In this document: positions 38,779 through 51,729 of the stretch, in pieces
Layout of the letters: the number at the start of each line of letters is the position of its first letter
Position numbering within the stretch: position 1 is the stretch's first letter
DNA from: Polydactylus sextarius
Lineage: Eukaryota; Chordata; Actinopteri; Polynemidae
Direction of reading: 5' to 3'
Assembly: GCA_016801845.1 (NCBI GenBank)
Contig: CM028906.1
Span: 11,866,501-11,930,500, forward strand
Length of the DNA: 64,000 nt
Notes under the pieces: model-generated
What the model saw: only the letters and a program-made list of their open reading frames with translations
Told to the model about the DNA's origin: nothing
Database searches by the model: none
Program-made: the position numbers and the translations under genes

Positions 38779-41700
38779 GCTAATTTGTATGTTTGCTAAT
38801 TAATTAATCAGCAATATATTGTGTTGCAGTGAAAAATTATGATGGCATATTTCACATTAAAGAGCTGAGTTTAAAAATCTATCCAAATTATGGTTACATG
38901 TATTGTCATATATTTAGTCAAGTTATGTTATTGTTTTTTTTTCTATATTTGATATAGCCTTCCTTCTGTATTTACTCAGTTTTGATTATCTCTCTTTAAG
39001 AAAAATCAAATATGCAGCAACATTCAGGTGAAAAGAAATGATGCAACGACAGCTACAGAATTAGAAAATCATGCATTTTAATCAATATGACTTGGCGCAT
39101 ACCTGTTCACCCCTTGACTATAAGTTGTGCTGCTAAGTTCCCACATTTGTATGCACTGTGAGTTTAGGTAGCTATGTATGCTTTGCTGACCAAGCCCAAT
39201 TTTACCATGTTGTCTAAAGAAGTCCTGCTGCTTTCATGTTTCATCTCTGGAAGATGGTTTAGTTGCCAAAAGCCTTTAGTCGTGGAAGTACTGTCCTCTC
39301 AGAGTAACAAACAGAAAGCAACCTGTCAAAGCTTCCTCTTTGACAGATTATCAGTCTGTGTGATATATCTTTTGTCAAACAGAAGACCATGACAACATTA
39401 TTTGAAAGGATGAGTCCACAGTAGAAGTAATAGTGGGTAATAGTAAGAGTTTTTAAAAATGTGCAGTACTAAAGAAACAGATGTTTAAAATTCCTGTGCC
39501 TCACAAGATAGAAAGATTATAGGCTGCACCTTCATTTAGCCAATACTGTATTGACAGAACATAAATATTTTCCACAAACACAAGTTTGTAGGATGTTTTA
39601 ATGCTACGTATTTGTACATCTGTAGACTCTACTTTGTAGGCAATCAAATTGCAGATGGGCAGCTGACATTTGGCCCCATTTGGTATCAAAGCTGCATCAT
39701 TCAATTATGTTTTCAAAAGCTTTGGGTACATGTTGTTAATTTCCTATATACGGGCCATATAATTTCAAATTATAGGACCATCCTAACATAGCCAAACACA
39801 ATTAACAAAACACCATTGGAAAACTACTCAGTCCACCCACTGACTTTGAACTATAGATAAGAGCATCCAAGGTTTTTTTATTCATTTATCCAGAATATCT
39901 AATAAATAGATAAGTATATAATAAATATATACTGGATAAATATAATAAATATAGTATATATATAATAAATAATTAATGTAAAACATATTCAGTATTGCTT
40001 TAATTACATAATATTTTCCTGTTGCAAACTCCAAGCCATGAAAATACCAAAAGGGTGCTGAGACAACTTCTAACAATGCCACACTTGCTTACACTCTGCA
40101 CTTTTTGTGGGCCGTTTTACTTACTTCCATATTTTCTTTGTTGTGCTATGCTAATCTCATAAAGTTGCTTGGTCTTGCAACATGGTGAGTTCAGCAGTTC
40201 TTTGATTGTAGGCGTCTGAGCTGCGCTAGCTAGCTCCTCTTAATCCCTTTCACAGGATTTTATCTTGAGGCTGTGCTACCTCCACTCACAGCGGGAGAGC
40301 TAACAAGTGATTTGTGTACAGCTGTGATCTGTCAGCTAATTTGCTGGATCAAAAGAACAGTTTTGTCATATGACAAATTCGTTGCTAAAGGAGAACAGCA
40401 TCAAAAATCTGACAAGCAAAATAGACGAATACAAACTGTGTGAAAAGGCCATAAATCCTTTACTTACACAACACACAACATTAAAACTAAACTATGCTGA
40501 ATTTGGCTGGCTGGAAACATACAACAGAGCAGTTTCAACTGAATATTACAATTGAATTTTTGATCATTGCTCATTTTACTGTTTATTAAAGATGCAAATT
40601 AGTGACAACTGAGTTGCAGATTTGCTGTATTTTTACCCAATTCATATGTATTCCACAAAAAAGGCAATGTCAGGAACAAATGCAAGGGAGGTTGTTTAAA
40701 AGGAGCATGTCCTATTGATTTTCTTTTTTAAAAAATAGGAAAAAAAAAAAAAAACATAGCTACAAAATTACACACTGTTTATAATGGTCAGAGGAAGTAT
40801 ATCTTCCAGTAGGCCACAGCTGCTTTGTTTCTGTTCTGTTTCTTTTCACACTTACAGCAGGCAGTGCAAGAATCATAATAATCACAAAATAATCATCTCT
40901 AATCTGGAAATATTTTATTTTCCAGCTATCGAAAGATTAAAACAAAGCATGTCTTGCCAAGCAGCACTGAATTATAGGAGCATGATAAACTAAAAACTAA
41001 AGTAAACTAATGTTTTTGGACCAATGAGCCATCCCATATTAATTTTGACAAAATCTTATTTTAGATTTTAATTTTGTCAGCTTCTCCCTAAACAGTTGAG
41101 GGAACTCGGCAGTTTACATTGACTGCATTGCAAGGTGTAATGTTGCATATGGATTCCTCAGGTATTTGAGTTATAAAACTACGGCTTTAGTTTCATAAGT
41201 TGTCTTAATAAATGAAGAGTAATCTCTCTTACAGGATACATGGGAATAAAAAAAACTGAGCCTGACGTGTTCTGTAAAATTGAATACACTGATATACACC
41301 AGATTAGATAGAATACACTGGTATATGCCGACAGCCAAATATACAGTTTTAATTTAGGCAAACAAGCCTTCTTATGCTAACACATTAGTTTATATGAGCA
41401 AGCTCTTACAAAAGCATATCTGGAGCACACTACAGTACAATAGGAGATGCAAAGGTGCATAAGTTTAAAATTGTTATTTTTACCAGTTTCCTTTGCACTT
41501 GGAAATACAGAAGCACAAGCATATCAGCTTAACATGGCCTGCACACTGCAGGTTACCTGGTCTACTGAACAATGTGTTATAAACAGCCATGCTCAGTCTT
41601 GAATTTGCATGAAACATAAAATATACACTTTCACTGCAACCACACACACACACAGCCTATATTCCAGCAGACTACAGGTGGTTAGCTACACTACAGGTTT

Positions 41701-42130
41701 CATGCTTTAGCAAATTGTTAGATTAAACACTCCAATATAAAGCTCATATTTGCATTACTGTCTAACTTTCTTATATAAGTACATTTGTGTCACTTTACTG
41801 TCACTGAACTTTCTGTCTGTCAGACAGAGAGAGGAGGCTAGTACTTCTTAAACTCATGATCCTTCTGCTCTCTGAACTGCAACTCTACTTCAACTCCCAC
41901 ACTGACATGACTCACCTTTGCTTGACTCACCTTTAATAGTTCTGACTCTTCCCACAATCATTAGAACCAATAAAAATCAGTCAAATAAATCAACATACCT
42001 AATTATATCAAATAACATGTGCCTGTCATCACTGTTGCTCATTTTGTAACAATCAACTTTAAAATTTTACCACAGAAAAGGGCATATACATTCGACATTG
42101 ATTCGATCTCAGTCCATATGTATTTACAGT
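38779..42130. other. Non-coding desert
   Basis: Very AT-rich, including an ATA/TATAAATA-rich stretch at about 39895-39970 and a poly(A) run at 40740-40754. No exon recognised. Confidence 0.5.
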
Positions 42131-42159
42131 CTCAACGACCTTGGATGCGCCGGAGTCTA

Positions 42160-42184
42160 TACGCACGCACGCACGCACGCGCAC
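42160..42184. repeat. (CGCA)n microsatellite
   Basis: ACGCACGCACGCACGCACGCGCAC, within a CpG-richer patch that extends to about 42600. Confidence 0.85.
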
Positions 42185-42443
42185 AACGCACAGTCCAAGC
42201 TCGGCACAGTCTTTCCAAACGAAAAATAACAAAAAAGCAACAAAAAACTCTGTGGTAAGAAATATCAACAGAATCAGCACGACTCCGAATAATCCAATAA
42301 AAAGGGGAAAACATATAACCCCAAATGGAAGTAGCAGAAAACAAAATGTCTCCAGGGAAGAAAAAAAATCCAGCGATAAAAATGAAATAGTAAAAAAGTG
42401 AATTGTCTTACTGGTAATAAGACACGGCCTCCACTGTGCTTAC

Positions 42444-42600
42444 CTTACGACCGGCTTTCGCATCCCATATGCTTTTACTTTTGATCACAGTTCGAGGTTA
42501 CTGTCTCCAGACGCCGCCAACAACGTCAGGTCACTGGCAGACTTCTTGAACATAAAGCTGCCGCCCGGTCACTTCCGCACATTTAAAAAACTGCGCAACA
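42444..42600 (-). promoter_or_regulatory. Candidate promoter and first exon (minus strand), transcript unknown
   Basis: About eleven CpGs in 150 bases stand out from the AT-rich surroundings. On the minus strand an ETS-type motif (CGGAAGTG, 42570-42577) is followed downstream by exon-like sequence ending CGTAAG|GTAAGC, a near-consensus splice donor (exon edge 42444). The putative exon contains a 22-codon frame (starts MFKKSASDLTLL, stop at 42485-42487) and a later ATG opening MRKPVV into the donor. A TATA-less, ETS-driven CpG promoter with a mostly untranslated first exon would look like this. No following exon is recognised on the minus strand below 42443, so a coding gene, a lncRNA or chance all remain possible. 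Confidence 0.35.
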
Positions 42601-42759
42601 GGTGACCAGGTAAACCCAGTCAGCTGTTGGCTGTTAGCAGACAGCTGACATACCTGATGTCAGCTGATACCGCCATATATATATATGTTTTCTGCTAAAG
42701 TGTACTTTCTCACACTTAAGTGGACTGAAAATATAAATAGTAATGTTACAAAAGTTTTT

Positions 42760-42917
42760 TGAGGATCTGTCTTTGACCATCTGTGATGGCTAAGCTGTCA
42801 TCCATGATGAAGAACGACACCCACCCACTGCAAGACTGGTAAGTTTTTCCTTTTCTTTTCTTTGTGCTGCTGCAACAACAGTGCAATGTCCATGCTGTCA
42901 GACAAATAAAGGAATCT
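42760..42917 (+). mobile_element. LINE 3'-end fragment
   Basis: The plus strand encodes AKLSSMMKNDTHPLQD (about 42786-42833), which resembles the C-terminal segment of the ORF2 protein of fish non-LTR elements. It is followed by a 3' untranslated-like stretch ending in GACAAATAAAGGAATCTGAA, similar to LINE tails. The GTAAGT after CTGCAAGACTG looks like a splice donor but is more simply LINE sequence. A SINE is inserted directly at its 3' end. Confidence 0.55.
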
Positions 42918-43307
42918 GAATTTAGATGAGGCAGCGCAGCAGAACAGGGGTTAGGGCTGTTGCCTCACAGCAAGAAGGCCCTGGGTTTGACTCCCGGGTC
43001 AGGCGCAGGGTTTGCATGTTCTCCCTGTTTCTGTGTGGGTTTCCTCCAGGAACACTGAATTCCTCCCACCGCCAAAAATATGCAACATTGGGGACAGGTG
43101 AATTGAGCATACTAAATTGTCTGTAGGTGTGGATGTGAGTGCGAATGGTTGTTCGTCTATAAGTGTTGTTCGTCAATATGTGGAGCTGCGACGAGCTGGC
43201 AACTGTCCAGGGTGTACCCTGCCTTTGTCCGTCAGCAGCTGAGAGGCTCCATTCCATTCCCCCCATTTTTCAAAGGGATAGAAAATGGGTGGATGGAATT
43301 TAGACGA
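42918..43307 (+). mobile_element. tRNA-derived SINE with target-site duplication
   Basis: Near-complete element of a dispersed fish SINE-like family. The 5' part is tRNA-like: GCAGCGCAGCAGAAC resembles an A box and GGTTTGACTCC (42984-42994) matches the pol III B-box consensus GGTTCGANTCC closely. It continues through TTTGCATGTTCTCC, GGGTTTCCTCC, TTCCTCCCACC and CAGGGTGTACCCTGCC, and ends in GAAAATGGGTGGATG. Flanking direct repeats GAATTTAGATGA (42918-42929) and GAATTTAGACGA (43296-43307), 11 of 12 identical, are the target-site duplication. This shows the full insertion and indicates a fairly recent retroposition. The plus- and minus-strand open frames across it are not genes. Confidence 0.85.
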
Positions 43308-45949
43308 ATGTTTTCCAAATGAGGACTGTTATTAGGAGATTTCTCATATTTGATGGTTGTTGCCATTCAAGCCTAACCTTAATGGTCTCTACAGCCATTC
43401 GAATCATTTGTAGAATTGGAATATTTCATTATGATATTTATTTAAAAGTAATCTATGTTGTGTCCCCTGAGATGTTTCTCTCAGCTGCCCATGTCACTGG
43501 AATTTTCAATCTAAGTATTTTTTTACATGGCTGCTTTGAAATACAAAGCTAATTTGATGCACAGGGGCTCCTCCACAGAGCACAGAATTAATCTGTAATC
43601 AATCACAGATCAAAGTTGGTAATGTTTTTCTACATAGTGAATGGAGAAACACCGTAATAGAATAATTCTCTCATCAAATCCTCCCATCCGTATTCTTCTC
43701 AAGTAGCAGCAATGGCATATTTGCAATATGCATCTAAAGAAGAAGCACTAATTTTATATGCTCAGACGCGTTTAATCCTGAATGCATCAATCATGGTAAC
43801 AGATCATCTCTTTAAGTGAGCCTGTGATGCTTGTGATATTAGTGGAAGATTCGTCTGTTTCTGCTGTGTGACTACAATCCACACCAACTCGACAAACACG
43901 AGCTTTTTTGAAGGGAGATGTCTTCCAGCATGACGATAAATAAAACACACAGCTCTTCCAGCCGAATTATCTCACACTGTTTCTTTTGTTCATTTATTTC
44001 AAAGCTCTGAACTTTCTCCAAAGTTTTATTAAGTTGTAGACTGTTGGGTCTTGCCAAGCTGTCTCTTACACATTGTTATTTATAAAGGCAATTTGACTTT
44101 CCTCATCAACTTGTTCATGCTCAGTGACCAAATTCACACAGGGCAGTGACAGAATCTTTATTGTGATGGAAGATTTACTTAAACACAGAATTGACATGTC
44201 ATATTAAAAGTTAAGGTTACCAGTTACTGTTTGGCAGACAAGCGATTGTAATTCATTTAAATTTCATTTATAGCAGAGACTGGCCTTTATTTCTTTTTGC
44301 TTTGTGCATATTTTTGTATTACATTTACTTGCTACCATAGAGCACTTCAGGGATTTCAATATTTCTTAGTTTGTTTTGGGTCTGGGGTAAATAGCAACAC
44401 CCAAAGAAGCAAAATATGCTGCATTTCATATTGCATTTTTGCCAATATAATGAGTTAAAATTAATTGAAAGACCTGATAGCTTCCGGGCCCCACAGATAT
44501 CTTGTTTGCGTATGTTTTATTTCATCACTGTTCTCCGTGCTCCTCCCTTTACAATATCAGTGCATTTAAAACACAGTCTCAACAGTCAACAGTCTTATAC
44601 ACTGAGTTTCAAGAAATCCTCCTCTCACTGACAAATTAATTCTGTTTCAGCTTCTCCATTGCTGTTTATTTGTTTCCTGCTCTGATAAAAAACATACTAT
44701 TCATCCTGCAGTACCTCCTATTTTTTTCTTTGAGGCTTTTACTGTGAAAGGGGATGTTGAACTCTATTGATGGTTGCATGGTAAAAGAATAAAAGCAGCA
44801 AAGCAAGAGTGATTGTAAACTATGTTTCTGTTACTAAACAGATTGGGGAGTATAGTGAGGTTGTTATTTGTCTGATTTGAGTTTGTGCTGCTGGTGAAAT
44901 GCAGTGTAATATAGCACAGGAATTTGTTTCAGCTTCTACCAAACATTGACCTTCATTAGTAGCTATTATTTAAAACAAAGTCACTGGTTGAAAAGTCACT
45001 GGCTTTTGTGAACTGTGTTCTTTATCTTGGCAGAAGTGGATCCTGTCAATAATGTGTGATGCAACATCTCAGGCTTAGGCAATGATATAAGATGCTTGAT
45101 AATCACAGACTTGACAAAGATGATCTTATCAAGATGTTTGGGCATAAACCTCATTTATTTAATATGAACATCTATCCAGTTCATCAGAACATGATGTAGG
45201 ACTCCTGTTCAAAGGTTTAGTCCTCTACTACACCTTTTCATTTAGAGTTTTGTTTCAGCAAGTCAACATTAGTTGTGAGTCCTCCTCTGTTGTAGCACTA
45301 GTTTTGGCACGAATGAATATCTCCTTTTGTTTACCTCTGTCTATAAGGTTTGATATAACACTTAAACGTGTAACGTTTCAAGCCAACTTACCCTTTTAGT
45401 AAACCTGATATTTCAGCTATATCTCACATTTACCGCCCTTTCTGTATCTACTTTTAATTGAAACTTTATGATACATACAGTGCTATAGTTGCTGCAGGCT
45501 TCCTCAGGTGGCCACTGGCCCAGGAACCTGTGGAAGGATGTAGTGAAAAGAAAACACACTGATGAATTTTGAAAACTCCCATAGAGCTAACTGTTCAATC
45601 ATATGTGTGTTTACAGATCCATTTGTCTGCTGAGGTTCATTTCACATGTACGTGACTGTTGTTGCAAAAAACTATTATTCTGCATAAGGATTTGAGTCTT
45701 TGTGATGTGCATGTTTTAGATGACAGGAAGCTTGGGGGTCGTTCTAAATTCTGGGCACATTTATCCCACAGATACACCTGCACATTTTGTCCATCTTTAT
45801 CATTCTACCTATGCCTTTGCTGTGTGTCTGTATGGGGATGCACTGCAGTCATTACTGTTGCAGTGTTTATTCACAGTTGGTTTTGCTCTCACTGGGCCTT
45901 TATCAAATCTCCATGTCAAAGGGAAATATTGTCATGTAATTACTTACTT

Positions 45950-45950
<1 letters not shown>
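43308..45950. other. Non-coding desert
   Basis: No exon, RNA gene or clear mobile element recognised. Confidence 0.5.
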
Positions 45951-45952
<2 letters not shown>

Positions 45953-46014
<62 letters not shown>

Positions 46015-46056
46015 CACACACGCACGCACACACAGACACGCACACGCACACACACA
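45953..46056. repeat. (CA)n microsatellite with CG variants
   Basis: A pure CA run to about 46007, then CA interrupted by CGCA and GACACG units. The long plus-strand frames at 45659-46091 run through it as a TH repeat and are not genes. Confidence 0.95.
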
Positions 46057-46593
46057 GACTTTGGTTACAGCCCCAGTCTAGTTTTCATTGAGCTTTTCTT
46101 TAGCTGGTCAACAGTTTATTCCTGCCTCTCTCCTTCATGACTATGCTGTCTTGCCATGGCCAAACATTTTTCTTTCACTCCTACCTGCCTGCCTTTCTGT
46201 CTCTAAAAGACACACATAATGGCGCAGCTGTGAAATGAATGTGCTGTGGTGAGTTATGAGAAATTTAAATCAAAAGAACAATTTGTGAATAAATGTAAAA
46301 GTAAATTTCACATAAAATGGTCAACCCAAGACTGGCTGTTTCATCTAAATAGCATGAAGGTACGTCTGTTGACATGAGACTCTCTGCAAATGGCACAGTT
46401 TCCTGTGTCATGCAATTTGTACATGGATTTGGATATTTCTAAAGGTTAACAGAAAAGGTTATCTCACTCTCAGAAATACAATACCCATTGTTTTCATTGG
46501 GTCATATGATGATTGGCTGCTGCAATACAGTACAATACAATGCATTAGCTGGTTCCCTTTTGGATTCTTTTCCAAAGTAGCAAAACACCTCAA

Positions 46594-46641
46594 TATGCCA
46601 ACACATCTCTTATTGTTTATGCCAACACATCTCTTATTGTT
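46594..46641. repeat. Perfect two-copy 24-bp tandem duplication
   Basis: The unit TATGCCAACACATCTCTTAT plus TGTT occurs twice head to tail without a mismatch, indicating a recent slippage event. Confidence 0.9.
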
Positions 46642-47534
46642 TTTTTGTTATTATTATTTGTTTTAATTATTTGCATAATTCACACATTCAACATTCAAGC
46701 AGCTGCTCCTGACAACTGAAATGAGAAGCGCTGAGACAGATTATATTTGCCGCAGCTAATGAGAATTAACTCCATAGGTAAGACTACCTCACAAGGAAAT
46801 TTGCTCAAAAATTTTGCTCAAAGATCATTTGTGAGGGAAAACAAACATCCCTGAAACTGTGCACTCTCACCCTAGTGTGTTCATTGTTGGGTATTTGCCA
46901 AAACGGTATAGATCCAAGCCTTAAATTCACTCAAATGCTAATTATGTGTCTAACACGTCAAAATAGCTGTTGCTACTGAATCTGTTACATTTTACTACTT
47001 TTCACAGGCTGCATAAGTTTATAAGCTAAAATTCTTGATATGGTATGAATGAATGATTAAGCAGACAGTGACCTCTGAAAGTGATGTGATGTGATTGTCT
47101 GTAGAGCAGATGCATGACACTGTTGGAGTTGATGGAACTACAGAAACATTTACCTTTTGCAATTGAGCAGTGATGTCACAGCAGATTTTTTCCCTTCGCC
47201 AACAATCAGATGCACCAGCTTGCAGAGAGCACTCAGACCCAGGAACAGTTTCATCTCGGCCTGTTATCAAATTATTCATGGAAGTAACATTAATGAGCGA
47301 CAGCTGGTATGATCTGCTGCCAGTGATGGTTGTCATTTTAACAAGGAAAAGTAACCGGCTAAAGATGAAAAGCTGCTACTCGTATCTTACTAGTATAAGT
47401 GAAGAGATTATATGATGAATACAATGAATCAGTGATTATTTAATTAAATACAAGATGAACGGCACAATGTAGGAAGAACCTATATATATTTATACATAGG
47501 CTATATAAGCGGTGTATGACTGGCGGCATCTCTG

Positions 47535-47538
<4 letters not shown>

Positions 47539-47581
<43 letters not shown>

Positions 47582-47585
47582 AAGA
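47539..47585. repeat. (TG)n(AG)n microsatellite
   Basis: About sixteen TG units followed by AG units. Confidence 0.95.
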
Positions 47586-50500
47586 GCACGCTCGTTAAAA
47601 CATGCATCAGCCTTTTATCATATATTGAATTCAGGTTTTAATGTATTGTTTTGTCGTTTTTGCAGTGGTTCAGTAAGTCATTGTTATTGTCAGATAAGAT
47701 TCTGTTAAATATATCATAGTATATAACTATTTCACACTGATAATAGTGAATATTCAGTCAGGCAGGTCAGATCAGAAGGGATTTCCATGTCTGCATAATT
47801 CTGGAAAAGTGTCAGAGATAAATGATCTTCAATATAATGTTTAAATCTGCTGAATTAACTTTAAAGTGTCATACTCTAAATGTGTAGCTTCACAATGAAA
47901 ATAATGAGGAGGAATTGAGAGTGAAGTGAGTGGTCAAGTATATATATTAACTTACAAATGGCAGTGTTCTCCCAGCATTCCTCCCATGATTTATTTTCAC
48001 CGACAATGTTACTTTTTGCTGTGATAACTGTTTTAGACTCTTCGTAACTTTCCAGTAAAGTAAACGTGGTACAATAGAGGTCTATTTGTGCAATAAAGGT
48101 CAATGACACTTCAACACAGAGAGAAAGAAAGAAAGTTCATAAGTGGTGTCATTATATTGCTTACTATAAGATGAGCCTTTGTCAAGCCAGATCATTTAAA
48201 GAAATCCTGGCTGAGTTAGGCTTACTTTGATGTACAGCTGCCTGGTTTTATAGGAAAATCTCATTGTTGCATTCCTGGTTGAGGTTAGTGCTTGGGTTAA
48301 GCTGACCATAATTGAATGGAAGAATGGACGTCAATGCAATGTGCTAACAAGGACACCTTTGCGAACTTAATCAAATAAATAGAGAGCCTTTAGAGAGTGA
48401 ATATTACTGTGACATTCAAGCAAATTTCATTAATTCAAATAGGAATCAATTGTTGAGGGCTGAAAATCATAAAATTCCAATTTTGCAAGGTCAAAAAAAA
48501 AGGAGTTCCAAAATAAGTCAGGTTCTTGTTAGTCATTTATCATGCAGATGGATTATGACATAGGTTATAGTTACAATAAGGAATTAATTTACGTTAATAA
48601 TATAAACAATTTTTATTTTAATAATACAAAAACATAAATGACCATTTTAGTCATTAAAGAGGTGATATTTGTAAGTAATGTTAACAAATGATGCATGTTG
48701 TTATGTTATGCAATGATGATATGTTTTCATAAAATACACCAAAAACCAAAACTATGAAAAAAACACAGTTTCTTGGTTGGAGATTTTCTAAAAACAGTGT
48801 AAAAAATAAGAGAACAAACTCAACATAAATAGAATCAATGCTTGATTTCAGAGGAAGGTGTAGGTACCTATATCAAAGAAATGTTGAGTAACCTCTGATC
48901 CTAAATAATAATTATTTGATAAATGCATTTGTTGGAACAAGTGGATTCAGATATACACAAAACAATATCAAGCACCTGTTCTCAATTTACACATTTGTTT
49001 GCGTAGTTGAGTATGATGATTGAACCATTGAGGCAGTTCTGAATTTATTCAGCTTTAGTGACCTGTGGAGCCTTTGGTGTTTTGTTAGAAGTTACGTATA
49101 AATATATTGCAGTGTAAGCAAGGATAAAACAGTGGATCATTATTATTAGGAAGACAAAAGTCTAATGATGTTACTTTATTTCACTGTGGTTCACTGATTG
49201 ATGTGTTATCAAAACTTCATCATTATCATATTATCATGATTACCATGTGAACCTGTTTATATTTGATGTTTCTCAACTTGGTAATTATTATCTCTTAGCA
49301 GTAATAGCCTCTTCAAATGGTGTAAACTGAAACAGACAATGAGTGATCAGGGAAAGCTGAATATGAAGTGACAGAAAAGGCATTAGTGAAAAGAGCTGGT
49401 CGGGTTAGGATGCACTGACAGTTATGGCATAAGATGGGGGCTGAAGAGAGGCAGTAGAAAGTGGCAATGCTGAGGGTTTGCATTTGATGGAGATGCGGAA
49501 AGAACAAAAGAAAGTGACCATTTCAGCACGAGTGATTGCACAGTGGGAGGAAGAAAAGGAGGAGGAGGAGAAGATGCTCAGCTAATACAGCAGATACCAG
49601 GAAAGGAGAAAACAAACCACTCTGCAGCTGCAAAAATAGAAATAAGCCTTCTTTAACATACAGTAGTATTTTTCTGCAACTGTTGGTTCACTACATGAGT
49701 GCTCTTGGAAATAATGGAGCTGAATGAGTCATCTCATCCATAATGTACAGTATGTTTCTGTATTCCTCACTGCCTTTCACCACATATGTGCCAGCATCTG
49801 ATAGGCTCCAGCTTTCCCCAACAAGTTAGAGGATTAATGGAGTGGCATTTTCATTAGCCAAAAAGCTTACAAGTAACAACCATAAAGCAAAATTTTATTG
49901 CTTTTTGTGAAATAAAGTGTGTAATTAAGCCACCAACTAATTAAATGCTAAATTGTCTTACTAATGATTTGTTTTTACAGTCCAATCTCTACTCCTTTAT
50001 TGAAAACAAAGTCTATATTCACATACAATATGTTTCTGATACACTGCACCGACAGGAGCAATCACTTCATAAAGAACACACAAAAATTCCCCTGCTGTCT
50101 TTCATCCTAAACGGTCAAATCCCCTAATCACTCAGTCCCACTGTCCCGTATTGGCAGACCCCCTTGATTCCTTAAGCAACAGCTGCCACAGCTACACACA
50201 CTTTATCTCTCACTATGTATTCTCCTCATCTCTAGAGAGCATCGCTCTGTCATTTCCTTCCCGCAGCACATCTTTTCATCTTTTCCGCTCACATCTTTGC
50301 CACATTCACTCCGCTCTCTCTTTCTATTTCACTTTTTATCTTATTTTTACTATCACATATCTCTTTCATCTTTGACCCTTTCTCTTCATTGGGTCATTGA
50401 TCTTTTGGCTCTAAACTTGCTCTCTGCTGAGCATTCTTCTCCATCTTTCTCTTTTTCCCTTGCTTGACCTATCTCTTCTTTGTGCCTCTGCCTCAGGTTT

Positions 50501-51729
50501 GTTAAAAAATATCAAAACATCGTTGCTGTCATTTCTCTTTCTATCTGGTCTGGCCTCTATGTCATTCCCTTTCTCTCTTTCTATGTCTCTGGCTGCCCTA
50601 CTGATCATCCAGTTGGGCCGTCCGCCAGGTTATACTAAACCGTCAACAGCCAGGTGGCACTCATAGATAAAGAACCAATGCGTGCATGAGGGTGTGCGTG
50701 TTTTCTTCTGTGCGTATGGTTTGTGTTTGCATTTGTGTCAGAGATGGAGAAAACAGAGTGAGCTTTGATTCCACTGCATTTTCTTTCCTGAAGGCATTTG
50801 CTACCTTCTTCAAATCTTTCTGTTTATCAACCTAAGATGCTCAGCGAGAGGCTGCTGAGGCAACTAGATAACCCCCCCACCACTGCTCCCAACACGCACA
50901 CATGTACACCCTCCCATCTTCCCAGCATCCCTCTCCCCAGCACCTCTCTCTCAACAGCCAATTCCAATAATACACAAAGAAACACACACACAAAAACACT
51001 CATGCTTCTTCTCCTACACACCCTCCCCCAGAAGCTCACTGACTGCTGTGCTATCCTGAGGTGGTGTGGCAGGCACATATATAGGTTTTAGGACGTGAAA
51101 AGAAAGGTAAAAAAAAAAAAGGAGGAGACATTATAACAGCATCTATCAGCACACATTCATCCTACCTTCACTTGTCATTCAAACGCCACCTAACAGAAGA
51201 ACTAATGTTTTCGCTCAGAGAGAGATTCTCGCACTTGCAGCTGCCAAATTGGGTTTGCGCCTTGGTTTAGTGCTGCTGCTGCCAGATTTTGCAGGAGTTG
51301 GCTTCCAGTCAAAAAGAAGAAAGCATAATGTTTCAAAAGATGCATAGTTTTGACTAATTTAAGGAGCAATGACTGCAGAATCCTTGGAGAGGAATTACTT
51401 TGTGTCTATATGTCAGAATGCTTGTCAGAATATTGATTGGGACTGAAATAACAATTGGTTCCATTGGTTGCCTGTATAAGGCTTTTCCACAAAGACTGGA
51501 CATTAAATGGGTTCTAAAATGTTCAGATTATAACTGACGATGTCTTTGAGAACATTTATGTCAGTTTTGACAATAAAAAATCTGGAAAGTCTGGAAAATC
51601 TCTTCTAAGCCATTCAGGTATGTTCAAGAGCACATTTGCTGATGTGTTGTGGAATTTCATTTATGTGCCAATTACAGTGTTTGAAAACGAATGAAAAGCA
51701 TTCACGCAAGTCAGCAAAGTATTATTATT

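Larger units (their letters stand above)
46057..51729. other. Non-coding desert
   Basis: No exon or RNA gene recognised. It includes the 24-base tandem duplication at 46594-46641, a TG/GA array at 47539-47585, a short GGA-rich tract at 49548-49572 and pyrimidine-rich DNA at about 50220-50600. Confidence 0.5.

Noticed and set aside
42784..42841. Possible short coding exon (AKLSSMMKNDTHPLQDW then GTAAGT)
   Set aside because: The peptide resembles the C-terminal part of LINE ORF2 proteins and the 3' context is a LINE tail.
42926..43000. Possible tRNA gene (A-box- and B-box-like words)
   Set aside because: The tRNA-like part is continuous with a ~370-base SINE body flanked by a target-site duplication; no cloverleaf acceptor stem closes.
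45659..46091. 140- and 123-codon plus-strand frames
   Set aside because: The C-terminal third is a TH repeat from the CA array; no homology seen in the rest.
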